Shown: positions 17,072 to 26,590, counted from the stretch's first letter. The stretch: DNA of 48,575 nt from an uncultured Thermomicrobia bacterium (GCA_937968015.1 CALBSO010000135.1:1-48575); one strand, 5' to 3'. Notes: generated by a model not told the origin, from the sequence alone. Made by a program: numbers and translations.

Positions 17072-18541
17072 TCAGAGATCGGCAAGGCGTTCCTTCCACG
17101 GGGTCGCCTGCTCATACGCATGCGCCACCCGCAGACAAATCTCCTCACCGAGAGCCGGGCCGAGGACTTGCAGCGCGATGGGCAGGTCGTCCTTGAAGCC
17201 ACACGTCAATGAAATGCCGGGGATACCGGCCATGTTGGCGGGGATCGTCAGGACGTCATTCAGGTACATCGCCAGCGGGTCCTGCACCTTCTCGCCGATT
17301 TTGAAGGCGACGGTCGGCGAGGTCGCGGCAATGATCGCGTCAACATCCGTGAATGCCTCATCGAAGTCGCGTTTGATAAGCGTGCGCGTTTTCTGCGCCT
17401 TGACATAGTACGCGTCGTAGTAGCCCGACGAGAGTGCGTACGTGCCGAGCATGATGCGACGCTTCACTTCCGGGCCAAATCCTTCGCCGCGCGTCAGTTC
17501 GTACGAGTCGCGCAAGTCACCCGCCTGATGGGAGTAGCCGTACTTGACGCCATCGAACCGCGACAAGTTTGCCGAGCATTCAGCGGGCGCGATGATGTAG
17601 TAAGTCGCCAGCGCGTATTTCGTGTACGGCAAGGAGATCGGCACAATTTCCGCTCCGAGCCGTGCGAATTCGGCAATCGCGGCGCGCACGGCTGCCTCCA
17701 CCTCGGGCTGCATCCCCTCGACAAAATATTCCTTCGGTACGCCGAGACGCACGCCGCGCACATCGCCCGTCAGCACGTTGCGGTACGTCGGTACCAGTAT
17801 ATCCAGGCTCGTGCTGTCGAGCGGGTCGTGGCCGGCAATCGCTTCGAGGATGATCGCCGCGTCCTCCACCGTACGGGCGAATGGGCCGATCTGATCGAGG
17901 CTGCTGGCGAACGCGATCAGGCCGTAGCGCGAGACGCGGCCATAGGTCGGCTTCATCCCAATCACGCCACAGAACCCGGCCGGTTGCCGGATGCTGCCAC
18001 CCGTATCCGAACCGAGCGCGCCCATCGCCTCTCTCGCCGCTACCGCCGCTGCTGACCCACCGGATGAGCCACCGGGCACCCGGTCGAGATCGCCCCACGG
18101 GTTGTGCGTCGGGCCATAGGCGCTATTCTCGGTGCTGGAGCCCATCGCAAACTCGTCGGTATTCGTTTTGCCGACGAAGACCGCGCCCTGCGCCCGCATC
18201 TTCTCGACAACCGTCGCGTCATACGGAGAACGGTATCCGGCGAGGATTTTGCTTCCGGCCGTCGTCGGTGCATCGGTGGTGACGAGCACATCTTTCAGCG
18301 CGACCGGGATACCGGTCAGCGGCGCGGCCTCGCCTGCCGCGATCCGCCGGTCCGCCTCGGCCGCCTGCCCGCGTGCCACATCGTCCATCCTATGGAGGAA
18401 GGCATGCACGCGGTCATCTACCGCCGCGATCCGCGCGAGGTGCGCGTCGGTCAGTTCGGCGCTGCTCACTTCTCGGCGGTCGAGGAGCGCGCGCGCCTTC
18501 GCAATCGTCAGGTCCGTCAACGCATCGGTCACCCCGCCCAC
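17072..18541 (-). CDS. gatA: Asp-tRNA(Asn)/Glu-tRNA(Gln) amidotransferase subunit A
   Basis: A 489-residue amidase-signature glutaminase that releases ammonia for conversion of Glu-tRNA(Gln) or Asp-tRNA(Asn) to the amide forms. The catalytic triad is Lys83 (VALKDV), cis-Ser159 (GGSSGG) and Ser183 (SDTGGSIRQPAG), with the same spacing as in characterised GatA. The GTG start at 18541 overlaps the gatC stop by one base (TAGTG), a sign of translational coupling. No gatB is in the window, so it must lie elsewhere. Confidence 0.96.
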   Translation of the reverse strand: MGGVTDALTDLTIAKARALLDRREVSSAELTDAHLARIAAVDDRVHAFLHRMDDVARGQAAEADRRIAAGEAAPLTGIPVALKDVLVTTDAPTTAGSKILAGYRSPYDATVVEKMRAQGAVFVGKTNTDEFAMGSSTENSAYGPTHNPWGDLDRVPGGSSGGSAAAVAAREAMGALGSDTGGSIRQPAGFCGVIGMKPTYGRVSRYGLIAFASSLDQIGPFARTVEDAAIILEAIAGHDPLDSTSLDILVPTYRNVLTGDVRGVRLGVPKEYFVEGMQPEVEAAVRAAIAEFARLGAEIVPISLPYTKYALATYYIIAPAECSANLSRFDGVKYGYSHQAGDLRDSYELTRGEGFGPEVKRRIMLGTYALSSGYYDAYYVKAQKTRTLIKRDFDEAFTDVDAIIAATSPTVAFKIGEKVQDPLAMYLNDVLTIPANMAGIPGISLTCGFKDDLPIALQVLGPALGEEICLRVAHAYEQATPWKERLADL

Positions 18542-18837
18542 TAGGATCCCTCCAGCACAGCATCCACCTCGATGAAATTATCTTCCGTGCGCGGTGTGTT
18601 CGCGAGCGCGATCGCCGTCGGCAACGAGGGGCGCACGGTATCGTCGCGCAGCACGCTCGTCACCGCGATCACCTGCGCGGTCGGCGGGATGGCGGCAGTA
18701 TCAATTTCCTGCAACTGATTGATGTGTTCGAGGATACTGTCCAACTGATCGCGCAACTCGTCCAACTCCTCGGTCGAGAAGCGGAGATAGGCGAGCGCCG
18801 CCACATGCTGTACCTCATCAAGCGTTAGTTCCGCCAC
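18541..18837 (-). CDS. gatC: Asp-tRNA(Asn)/Glu-tRNA(Gln) amidotransferase subunit C
   Basis: A 98-residue subunit that wraps around and stabilises GatA-GatB. It starts with the typical LTLDEVQHVAALAYLRFSTEEL helix and ends with the extended DDTVRPSLPT segment and the TEDNFIEVDAVLE tail. The GTG at 18837 follows GGGAGGA; the frame is open further upstream, but that extension has no family similarity. It is translationally coupled to gatA. Confidence 0.93.
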   Translation of the reverse strand: MAELTLDEVQHVAALAYLRFSTEELDELRDQLDSILEHINQLQEIDTAAIPPTAQVIAVTSVLRDDTVRPSLPTAIALANTPRTEDNFIEVDAVLEGS

Positions 18838-18928
18838 GATATTCCTCCCGCAGGTATCGAAGCAATGCATCACCCAGCACGACACAGTTGGGGATTCGCG
18901 CATTTCGCGCATGACGGGCATCCCTACA

Positions 18929-20062
18929 CTACCCGATGACAAATTTCTGATGGCGCATGAGGATACTCTGCATCAGGCCTTGCCCAACCAGCAAAGTCCA
19001 GAGTTGTGTCCCGCCGTATGAGATGAACGGCAGAGGCACACCGGTGACGGGCATCATCCGGGCATTCATGCCAATGTTGACGATCACCTGAAAGAGCAAT
19101 TGAGCGGTGATGCCCATCGCGATCAACTGCCCGAACGAATCGCCCGCAGTCATCACGACTTTGGAATATCGCCAGATCAGCATCATAAAGAGCGTAATCA
19201 GCGCCAGGCAACCGAGGAAACCAAACATCGCCGCCGCATGCGCGAAGATGAAGTCCGTCGTACGAACTTTCAGGAAGCCGTAGTCGCTCTGGATACCGCC
19301 GTGAATGCCATTACCAGCCACACCACCGCCCGCAATCGAACGCCCCGCCTGAATGATGTTGTACCCCTCGGCCTGAATGTTCGTCGGCGAGCTTGGGTCG
19401 AGAAAGGCATCGAAACGGTTTTTCTGATACTCCGGCAGATGCTTCCAGAGCAGGATCGCCGCCGGAACGGCGGCGACGAGCAACGCGGCGAAGTAGATCA
19501 GGCGCGTGCGCGAAATCCCCATCATCGCGATCCAGATGGCAACGAAGACTAATGCCGTGCCGAGGTCCGGCTGCCGGTAGATGAGCAACACGGGGACGAT
19601 GACGATGCCTAGTGCGAGCAGGAAATTGTACCAGCGCGCCATCGCCTCCCCACGGCTACTGATGAACGCGGCGAGCGCGATGATCACGGCGATCTTCGCC
19701 GCTTCGGATGGCTGGAAGAGCGTCAGTTTGAGGTCAAACCAGCGGCGTGCTCCGCCAATTGTCGTGCCAATCACCAGCACCGCGACGAGCAGGAAGACGC
19801 CGCCCGCATAAATAATCGGCGCGACGCCCCGGAAAATCCGGTAATCAAGGAGCGAAAAGGCGACCATCAAGCCAACGCCGACGATAAAGTAGACGAGTTG
19901 GCGGACCGGCAGACTACCCACCGTCAGCGGCCCGGCGCCGTTTGCGCTGTAAATCGTCAGGATGCCGAAGCCGGTGAGCGCGAGCGTCACTACGACGATA
20001 TAGAGATCGAGATACCGCGTCCGCGCCCGGTCGAATGTCGTGCTCGCGCTCATCACTGCCAC
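18929..20062 (-). CDS. rodA: SEDS peptidoglycan polymerase RodA
   Basis: A 377-residue polytopic membrane protein of the SEDS family, the glycosyltransferase that polymerises lipid II with a class B penicillin-binding protein. About ten membrane helices are visible. Key motifs are FQPSEAAKIA, YRQPDLGTALVF with the catalytic Asp, the long extracytoplasmic loop GYNIIQAGRSIAGGG, and the end block VTGVPLPFISYGGT. RodA rather than FtsW is inferred from the RxPDLGTA form and from the nearby mreB. Start may be GTG 20062 or ATG 20053. It lies between an HD-domain gene and gatC on the same strand. Confidence 0.9.
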   Translation of the reverse strand: MAVMSASTTFDRARTRYLDLYIVVVTLALTGFGILTIYSANGAGPLTVGSLPVRQLVYFIVGVGLMVAFSLLDYRIFRGVAPIIYAGGVFLLVAVLVIGTTIGGARRWFDLKLTLFQPSEAAKIAVIIALAAFISSRGEAMARWYNFLLALGIVIVPVLLIYRQPDLGTALVFVAIWIAMMGISRTRLIYFAALLVAAVPAAILLWKHLPEYQKNRFDAFLDPSSPTNIQAEGYNIIQAGRSIAGGGVAGNGIHGGIQSDYGFLKVRTTDFIFAHAAAMFGFLGCLALITLFMMLIWRYSKVVMTAGDSFGQLIAMGITAQLLFQVIVNIGMNARMMPVTGVPLPFISYGGTQLWTLLVGQGLMQSILMRHQKFVIG

Positions 20063-20108
20063 GATATGCTGGTTCCCTTTCCGTCAGTACGTGATCCACA
20101 TATGCGGG

Positions 20109-20948
20109 CTAGAGGATCGTGTTCCCGTTGATCTCGATATGGAAGCGGCAACCGAGAAATTCGGTGGCCCGTTTCGACTGCAACATGCGCGGCAGGAAGA
20201 TCTCAAAGTAGTCCATCACGGACGAAATCGCCGTATCAATCGTCAGTTCGAGCGTGATTGTCTTTTCGTCCGCATCTACTCGGAGGAAGGACGAAACGAC
20301 CGCATAATTCACCCGGTCGTGCGCGTCGTAGGTGGAAGCGTCGGGATTGCGGACGCGCGAACGATGGACGTCCGATTTATCCGCGACGATGAGGGCCGCG
20401 CACACCGCATGTACCGGTTCGGCGAGGCCACCGCCATCGTCGCCGTGGCTGCCAATCGCGCCCATGACAATCGCAATATCGTCCATTGGCATACCGAGCC
20501 GCTGGAGAATCGGCATGCTCATCACCGCGCCACTATTCGGGTGCCCGCGCCGGTTCACGACGTTGCCAATGTCATGCAGGATGCCCGCGATGGCCGTTAA
20601 TTCCTGCGTATGCTCGTCGTAACCGAGAATACGCACAACATTCCGCGCGATCCGTGCGACGAGCGTCACATGGCGCAAGCCATGCTCGGTGTATCCGACG
20701 ACACCGAGGTTTCGGTTCGCGTGGTCAATCAATTTTCGTACGTCAGCGTCGTGCTCAACGATCTGATAGGTCACCGGCATCGCGGCGGCAGTCGTCTCCG
20801 GGGTCGTCTCTTTCGGCGTCGGTGGAACGGTCGCGGCCAGCGGTGCGAGGGGTTTCTTCTGTTCGACACTGATCGTCGTTGCGGTAATCCCTGCCGGGGT
20901 TTGCGTCGTCGCCTCGGCGACAGTCGTCTTCGTATGCATCTGTGCCAT
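20109..20948 (-). CDS. HD-domain phosphohydrolase-like protein
   Basis: A 279-residue protein. The first ~55 residues are a Thr/Ala/Pro-rich linker, followed by an HD domain with the leading histidine region GYTEHGLRHVTLVARIA, the metal pair HDIGN and a later aspartate in IVADKSDVHRSR. HD proteins of this group hydrolyse nucleotides or cyclic dinucleotides, or act as metal-dependent regulators. The C-terminal part (about 205-279) has a ferredoxin-like strand pattern (TITLELTIDTAISSVMDYFEIFLPRML) and is unassigned. The ATG at 20948 has AAAGGG upstream; a shorter start at 20780 would keep the HD domain intact. It heads the rodA-gatC-gatA row. Confidence 0.75.
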   Translation of the reverse strand: MAQMHTKTTVAEATTQTPAGITATTISVEQKKPLAPLAATVPPTPKETTPETTAAAMPVTYQIVEHDADVRKLIDHANRNLGVVGYTEHGLRHVTLVARIARNVVRILGYDEHTQELTAIAGILHDIGNVVNRRGHPNSGAVMSMPILQRLGMPMDDIAIVMGAIGSHGDDGGGLAEPVHAVCAALIVADKSDVHRSRVRNPDASTYDAHDRVNYAVVSSFLRVDADEKTITLELTIDTAISSVMDYFEIFLPRMLQSKRATEFLGCRFHIEINGNTIL

Positions 20949-21114
20949 CCCACAACCCTTTCCACCATCGCACGTTGCGAATCGCGCATCGCGCTTCATG
21001 AAGCATACCACAGGCAGCGCTTGCATCGAGCAGGAACCCTCGAACATGTCCCCACACCCCACCCTGCATACCTCACCACCGCGTCATCAGATTGCAACGT
21101 GCGCGTACATCACA

Positions 21115-21143
21115 TTGCCAACGACGGCGACGTTTAGTATATA
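21115..21143 (+). promoter_or_regulatory. promoter of the PAS-GGDEF gene
   Basis: TTGCCA (21115-21120, five of six) and TATATA (21138-21143) are 17 bp apart, about 43 bp upstream of the TTG start. The HD-domain gene is transcribed in the opposite direction. Confidence 0.6.
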
Positions 21144-21186
21144 GAAGTCGTATTTTGGCCTTTAGTTCATCGCGGAGTAGGGACGA

Positions 21187-22569
21187 TTGGACCACATTCT
21201 GACGACGCAAACGGCAACGGAAATGGCGCACGAAACGGGCGAACGACGGTTCCGCGCGCTCGTCGAGAATATCTCGGATGCGATCGCGCTCCTCAACCGG
21301 CAGGGCAAAATTATCTATAGTGGTCCCTCCACCACGCGCATCCTGGGCTACGAGATCGGACAGAATGTGGGGCGCGATGCGTTCCTGCTCGTCCATCCCG
21401 AGGACCGACCGGCGGCGCAGGGGCGGTTCCGCACGCTTCTCCAATCACCCGGTGCATCCGCCCCAATCGAGTACCGCCTGCTCCATCGCGACGGATCGTG
21501 GCTGCATATGGAAGGGATCGCGAGGAATTTGCTCGACGACCCGGGCGTGCATGCGATCGTCGTGACGTATCGGGATGTCACCCAACGCATTGCGGCGGCG
21601 GAGGCGCTCAGAGAGAGTGAAGAGCGCTATCGCTCCGTGATCGCCGCGCTCGATGAAGGTATTATCGTGCAGAATCCGGATGGCACGATCACGGCAGCAA
21701 ACGAGAGCGCGTGTCGCATCTTTGATGTGACCCACGAGCAGTTGATCGGTCAGAACCCACTGGACTGCCAGTGGCGAACCGTCCATGAAGACGGATCACC
21801 CTTTCCACCCGAAACGTATCCCGCGATGGTCGCCATCGAGACCGGGCAGCCACAATCGCGCGTCATCATGGGTGTCGAGAACGCTGCCGGAACATCTATC
21901 TGGCTCTCCATCAACGCCCAGCCTCTGTTCCGCGACAATGCCCCGGCTCCGTATGCAGCCGTCACATCATTCACCGACATCACGGAGCGGAAGCGCGTCG
22001 AGGCGCAACTTGTGCGGGCCGCCCATTACGACGCACTCACCGGCTTACCGAATCGCGGCCTCTTCATGAAGCAGCTCAAGGACGCATTCGCTCGCGCCAA
22101 ACGCGGCCGACCGCACGAATTCGCGCTGCTCTTCCTCGATTTCGATCATTTTAAGGCCGTCAATGATAGCCTCGGCCACGCCGCCGGCGATGACGTGCTC
22201 GTGGCGATCGCCGACCGCCTCGAACGCTCGTTGCGCCCAGCGGACAGTGTCGCACGACTCGGTGGAGACGAATTCGCGGTCCTTGCAGGTCGAGTGAGCG
22301 ACCCGGCTGAGGCAACCAACACCGCACTGCGTCTCCAGCATATGCTCGCGACCCCATTCGCCGCCAAGGGCCGTGAAATCTACATGACGGCAAGCATCGG
22401 CATCGCCCTCAGTGGGCACGATTACGCGGGTGCGGAGGAAATGCTGGACGATGCCGACGCCGCAATGTACCGTGCGAAAGATAAGGGACGCGGGCAGTAC
22501 GCGATAGCCGACGCGGAACCACCGAACGATGGCATGGATCGTGAGCGCTCGGCTACCTCGCGCTCATGA
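21187..22569 (+). CDS. diguanylate cyclase with two PAS domains
   Basis: A 460-residue soluble protein: PAS 1 at about 20-135 (FRALVENISDAIALLNRQGKI), PAS 2 at about 145-268 (RYRSVIAALDEGIIVQNPDG) and a GGDEF domain at about 275-445. The active-site motif GGDEF (359-363) is intact, as are DALTGLPNR and the FLDFDHFKAVND metal loop. An RxxD inhibitory site (Arg350-Asp353) stands five residues before GGDEF, so product feedback by c-di-GMP is expected. No membrane helix is seen. The TTG at 21187 has AGTAGGGA upstream; ATG 21223 is an alternative. Its stop codon directly abuts that of tatD. Confidence 0.92.
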   Translation: MDHILTTQTATEMAHETGERRFRALVENISDAIALLNRQGKIIYSGPSTTRILGYEIGQNVGRDAFLLVHPEDRPAAQGRFRTLLQSPGASAPIEYRLLHRDGSWLHMEGIARNLLDDPGVHAIVVTYRDVTQRIAAAEALRESEERYRSVIAALDEGIIVQNPDGTITAANESACRIFDVTHEQLIGQNPLDCQWRTVHEDGSPFPPETYPAMVAIETGQPQSRVIMGVENAAGTSIWLSINAQPLFRDNAPAPYAAVTSFTDITERKRVEAQLVRAAHYDALTGLPNRGLFMKQLKDAFARAKRGRPHEFALLFLDFDHFKAVNDSLGHAAGDDVLVAIADRLERSLRPADSVARLGGDEFAVLAGRVSDPAEATNTALRLQHMLATPFAAKGREIYMTASIGIALSGHDYAGAEEMLDDADAAMYRAKDKGRGQYAIADAEPPNDGMDRERSATSRS

Positions 22570-23367
22570 CTACTCCGCGAGCAGTGTATCGGGCGTCACG
22601 ATCCCGAACAGGCGAGCCGCATTCGTCGTCGTCGCCGCCGCGACGGTTTGGACGTCAGTCTCCCTGAGCGCGGCAATCCGCTCCGCGATGAGCGCGACGT
22701 AGGCCGATTCGTTGCGCCGCCCGCGATGGGGATACGGCGCCAGATACGGGCTGTCCGTTTCGATCACCATGCGATCGAGCGGCACAGCGCGTGCGGCAGC
22801 ATGGAGTTCCGTCGCGTTCTTGAACGTGACCGGCCCACCGATCCCCAGGTGCAACCCGAGGGCGAGGATTTCCGCCGCGAACCCCGGCCCTCCGTTGAAG
22901 GCATGCAATACGCCACGAATCGGCCCATACGCCGCGACCTCCGCGTATAACATCGCCAGCAGATCATCGTGGGCGTCGCGATGGTGAATGACGACCGGCT
23001 TGCGGAACGCGCGCGCCAGCGCGAGTTGTGCCGCGAATGCCGCCCGCTGCTGTTCCGGCGATGCATAATCACGATAATAGTCGAGGCCCGTTTCACCAAC
23101 CGCCACCACTTTAGGGTGGGCGTGCAGGTCTGCGAGCGTCGCAATTAGGGCGTCGTCCCACGCCGCTGCATCATTTGGGTGGAATCCGATGCACGCGAAG
23201 ATACCGGGATGCGCCGACGCCAGCGCGAGAGTCGTGGGCCATGTCGCCGGGTTGTATCCTACATTGATAATGGCGCGCACACCCGCGTCCGCCGCGCGTT
23301 GGAGGACCGCCGCGCGGTCTTCATCGAACTGCAGTGCGTCGAGATGCGCGTGCGAATCGCACAGCAT
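22570..23367 (-). CDS. tatD: TatD family metal-dependent deoxyribonuclease
   Basis: A 265-residue TIM-barrel hydrolase. Metal-binding signatures are DSHAHLD near the N-terminus, GETGLDYYRD, PVVIHHRDA, GVLHAFNGG and the final ETDSPYLAP. TatD proteins are 3'-5' exonucleases active on DNA, and some act on RNA or D-amino-acyl bonds. The start at ATG 23367 gives the family N-terminus MLCDSHAHLD; the same frame stays open for another 220 codons upstream, but that is antisense to yihY. It converges with the diguanylate cyclase gene, with no base between the two stop codons. Confidence 0.93.
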   Translation of the reverse strand: MLCDSHAHLDALQFDEDRAAVLQRAADAGVRAIINVGYNPATWPTTLALASAHPGIFACIGFHPNDAAAWDDALIATLADLHAHPKVVAVGETGLDYYRDYASPEQQRAAFAAQLALARAFRKPVVIHHRDAHDDLLAMLYAEVAAYGPIRGVLHAFNGGPGFAAEILALGLHLGIGGPVTFKNATELHAAARAVPLDRMVIETDSPYLAPYPHRGRRNESAYVALIAERIAALRETDVQTVAAATTTNAARLFGIVTPDTLLAE

Positions 23368-23475
23368 GAAGGGCCTCGGGTCTCCTGCGTCTGATCGGGT
23401 ACATGACGTGGAACGCCAATTGCATACAGCGCATAGCAGCGACGATTCGCGTGATCGTATTCGGAGGTGACACGA

Positions 23476-24747
23476 ATGGCAACCGCAACCCGTACGCTGC
23501 CCACGCGACAGCGGACGAAAGAGAAACCAAAGGTTGATTACAAGGAAGTCACGCGCGCGACGATCAAGGAGTTCAGCCAGGACGACTGTGCGGGCCTCGC
23601 GGCGGAGTCCGCCTATCACATCCTTTTTTCCATCTTCCCGCTCGCGATCTTCAGCGCCTCGATGTCCGCGATCGTCAACCGCATTTTCGGTCTCGATCTC
23701 TTCGGAAAGATTATGGCCGCGCTTACGTCCGTCCTCCCCGCCGATGCGCGCTCCGCGATTGCCACTCCGCTGGCGAAGGTGTTGAGCAACCAGAGCGGCG
23801 GTCTGCTGTCGGTCGGCATCATCCTGGCGCTCTGGTCCGGTTCGGCTGCGGTGAGTACCTTCATCAAGGCGCTCAACCGTGCCTACGATGTCGAGGAAAC
23901 GCGGCCTTTCTGGAAGCGCAAGGGGACGGAAATTCTTCTGACGCTTTTCGTCGGCTTCGTCGCCTCCAGCGCGTTCATTGTTATCGTCTTCGGTGGCAAG
24001 ATTGGCGACAAGATCGCAACCAGCGTCGGTGGTGGGCATGCCTTCAACGTCTTCTGGAATATCCTCCGCTGGCCGCTGATCCTCGCCTTCATCTCGCTCG
24101 CCCTCGCCGTGCTCTACTGGATCGGGCCGAACATCAAGCAGCGGTTCCAGTGGATTTCGCCGGGCGCGATTCTGGCAACCGTCGTCTGGCTCTTGGCGAT
24201 TGGCGGCTTCGGCCTCTATGTCTCCAAGTTCGGCACGTATGACAAGACCTATGGCACGCTCGGTGGCATGATCGTCCTGCTGCTCGTCTTCTACATCTCA
24301 TCTCTGGTTATCATGCTCGGCGGGCAACTCAACAGCGAACTCGCCAAGCGGTATGACCCCGAGACGATTGAAGATATCGCCGCGCATCCTGAGAAGGACA
24401 AGGGCGAGACGATTTACGCCGACAAAGCGCCGAAGAAATCGCAGCCGGATCGCGAGACCGACCTGAAAGGCGCGGAAGTGCGCGGCGAGCCGATCACCAA
24501 CCGTACCGCGCCGACCGCAAAGACAGAGAGTGGCAAGCAGCGCCTCGTCAATTACGCGACCGGCAAGCGCGAAGAGCCTTCACCGCACCCGGATGCACAG
24601 TACACCATGACCGCGACACCACACATGGCGAACCACCACGCCAGCAATGACCACGCGGAACCGCCGACGAAGCGCGCGGCGGTCGGTGTCGGCCTGCTCG
24701 GCCTCGGCGCGGTGGGGATAGCGGCGAAGAGGTTTTTGAAGAAGTAG
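23476..24747 (+). CDS. YihY/BrkB-like membrane protein with long C-terminal tail
   Basis: A 423-residue protein. The core (about 20-305) is the YihY/virulence factor BrkB family with six membrane helices and the motifs AAESAYHILFSIFPLAIF, LWSGSAAVSTFIKALNRAYD and YGTLGGMIVLLLVFYISSLVIMLGGQLN. Its biochemical role is not established. The last ~115 residues are a charged, probably disordered tail (KDKGETIYADKAPKKSQPDRETD) ending in a glycine-rich hydrophobic segment (VGVGLLGLGAVGIAA), which may be an extra membrane anchor. The ATG at 23476 is seven bases after GGAGGTGA. It converges with glmS across a perfect inverted repeat. Confidence 0.85.
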   Translation: MATATRTLPTRQRTKEKPKVDYKEVTRATIKEFSQDDCAGLAAESAYHILFSIFPLAIFSASMSAIVNRIFGLDLFGKIMAALTSVLPADARSAIATPLAKVLSNQSGGLLSVGIILALWSGSAAVSTFIKALNRAYDVEETRPFWKRKGTEILLTLFVGFVASSAFIVIVFGGKIGDKIATSVGGGHAFNVFWNILRWPLILAFISLALAVLYWIGPNIKQRFQWISPGAILATVVWLLAIGGFGLYVSKFGTYDKTYGTLGGMIVLLLVFYISSLVIMLGGQLNSELAKRYDPETIEDIAAHPEKDKGETIYADKAPKKSQPDRETDLKGAEVRGEPITNRTAPTAKTESGKQRLVNYATGKREEPSPHPDAQYTMTATPHMANHHASNDHAEPPTKRAAVGVGLLGLGAVGIAAKRFLKK

Positions 24748-24751
24748 GGGA

Positions 24752-24800
24752 AGGTTCGGGGTTCGAGGTTCGAGGTTCGCGGCCCTCGAACCCCGAACCT
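24752..24800. terminator. perfect inverted repeat between yihY and glmS
   Basis: AGGTTCGGGGTTCGAGG (24752-24768) and its exact 17-bp complement (24784-24800) flank a short loop containing more copies of the word GAGGTTC. It lies between two convergent stop codons, so it can act as a bidirectional terminator or mRNA end. It has the same heptamer style as the other intergenic repeats. Confidence 0.65.
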
Positions 24801-24802
24801 CG

Positions 24803-26590
24803 TCACTTCACGGTTACACTCTTCGCAAGATTACGCGGCTTGTCGGGATCGAAGCCGCGCAAGAGTGCGAGATGATAGCCAAGCAATTGCGCCGGGATGA
24901 CATTGACGAGCGGGGAGGCATCGCCGACATCGGCGACTGGAATATGCATGTGGAACGCCTCGTCCGGCTCCGGCGAGACGCCAATGATAAAGCCGCCCCG
25001 TGCCCGCATCTCCATTGCACCGGAAAGGATATCCGCGCGCGTCTCGTCCATCGGCGCGAAGACGAGGCAGGGCGTATCCCGCTCGATCAACGCGATCACG
25101 CCGTGCTTCAATTCGCCCCCCGCGAAGCCCTCCGCGTGCATATATGAGACCTCTTTGATCTTCAGTGCAGATTCGAGCGCCGTCGGGTATGCGAGGCCAC
25201 GACCAATCACGTAGAGGTGATCCTTGCCGACAATCCGCGCGGCGACCGCACGCACCGTCTCCGCGCACTCGCCATTCAACGCCTCATCAACGGCGATGGC
25301 GGCCGTACGAAGCAGCGCCTGCCCCTCTTCCAATTTGCCGGCGATCGCATATGCCGTAAGCAGGAGGACGGCGACCTTCGCGGTATATGCTTTCGTGGAA
25401 AGCACGCACTGCTCCGGGCCTGCCGTCAGTGGCACGACGACATCCGCGATGCGCGCGAGGCTCGAACCGGGCACATTGACGAGCGCGGCGATCCGTGCGC
25501 CCCGCGCCCGCGCCGTGTTGACGCCCTCGATGATGTCCGCCGTCTCGCCGCTTTGGGAGAGCGCAATGACCAGCGAGCGCGGCGTGATGAAGTGCTCGTG
25601 ATACTTGAATTCCGAGCCGAGGATGAAGTTGATGTGCCGTTGCGCGATGCGTGAGAAGAGATAGGTCCCGGAGAGGGCGGCATAGGACGCCGTGCCACAG
25701 CCAAGAAGGAAGGTGCCGAATGAGAGCCGGATGCGATCCGCGAGGTCCTGGGCAAGCCCGGCATGATCCTCCGCGAGGCGCGCGATGATCGCGGACTGCT
25801 CCGCCATCTCTTTTGACATGAAGTTCGGATATGCACCGACGACCGCCTCGTCCGGCCGCCAGGTGACGAGCTCCTCACGGACCGGGAGCGGCGTGCCATC
25901 CTCCAGGCTGGAAAGAGCGACCTTGCCCGGAGTCATCGTCGCTACCTGGCGGTCATCGAGGTAGACGACGCGGTCGGTATATTCGAGGAGCGCGACGACA
26001 TCCGACGCGATATAGGTCGCGTCATCGGTGATACCGACGATCAGTGGCGAGACATTCTTGACCGCGACAAGCTCCTGCCGGTCTACCTGCATGACAATCA
26101 CCGCATTGAGGCCATCCAACTGGCGGAACGCGTACCGCACCGCCCATGTCAGGTCAGACTCCGGGTTGTCGCGGTGAGCGAGCGCCTCCTCCACGAGATG
26201 GACGATCACTTCAGTATCCGTGTCCGACCGGAAGGTATGCCCGCGAGCGATCAGGCCCGCCTTCAGCATGATGTAATTTTCGACGATACCGTTATGGATC
26301 AGCGCGACGCGGCGCGATTCGTCCTGATGCGGATGGGCGTTCGGCTCCGTGACGCCACCGTGCGTCGCCCAGCGGGTATGTCCGAAGCCGATCGTGCTCA
26401 TCGGCAACGTCGTCTCCGCCCGCCCAATCTTGCCAACATGCTTCTCGACCTCAAGGCCAACCCCATTCCGAACGGCAATCCCCCATGAGTCATAGCCGCG
26501 ATATTCGAGCCGTTTGAGCGCGGCGAGTGTCATCCCCGCTACATCAACCTTCGTCTCCGCGCGTCCCACATAGCCAAAAATTCCGCACAT
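24803..26590 (-). CDS. glmS: glutamine-fructose-6-phosphate aminotransferase (isomerizing)
   Basis: A 595-residue enzyme that makes glucosamine-6-phosphate from fructose-6-phosphate and glutamine, the entry point to amino-sugar and wall synthesis. The N-terminal glutaminase domain has the nucleophile Cys2 (MCGIFGYVGR), GFGHTRWATHGG and NGIVENY. Two SIS sugar-isomerase domains follow, with GCGTASYAAL, ALSQSGETADI and the end PDKPRNLAKSVTVK. The start must be ATG 26590, since Cys2 has to be exposed after Met removal; a longer frame upstream lies inside the ribozyme leader. It is controlled by the ribozyme at 26671-26820 and converges with yihY. Confidence 0.97.
   Translation of the reverse strand: MCGIFGYVGRAETKVDVAGMTLAALKRLEYRGYDSWGIAVRNGVGLEVEKHVGKIGRAETTLPMSTIGFGHTRWATHGGVTEPNAHPHQDESRRVALIHNGIVENYIMLKAGLIARGHTFRSDTDTEVIVHLVEEALAHRDNPESDLTWAVRYAFRQLDGLNAVIVMQVDRQELVAVKNVSPLIVGITDDATYIASDVVALLEYTDRVVYLDDRQVATMTPGKVALSSLEDGTPLPVREELVTWRPDEAVVGAYPNFMSKEMAEQSAIIARLAEDHAGLAQDLADRIRLSFGTFLLGCGTASYAALSGTYLFSRIAQRHINFILGSEFKYHEHFITPRSLVIALSQSGETADIIEGVNTARARGARIAALVNVPGSSLARIADVVVPLTAGPEQCVLSTKAYTAKVAVLLLTAYAIAGKLEEGQALLRTAAIAVDEALNGECAETVRAVAARIVGKDHLYVIGRGLAYPTALESALKIKEVSYMHAEGFAGGELKHGVIALIERDTPCLVFAPMDETRADILSGAMEMRARGGFIIGVSPEPDEAFHMHIPVADVGDASPLVNVIPAQLLGYHLALLRGFDPDKPRNLAKSVTVK

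Noticed and set aside
23368..24039. Upstream extension of the tatD reading frame by about 220 codons
   Set aside because: It is antisense to yihY, has no domain, and the TatD N-terminus is clear at 23367.
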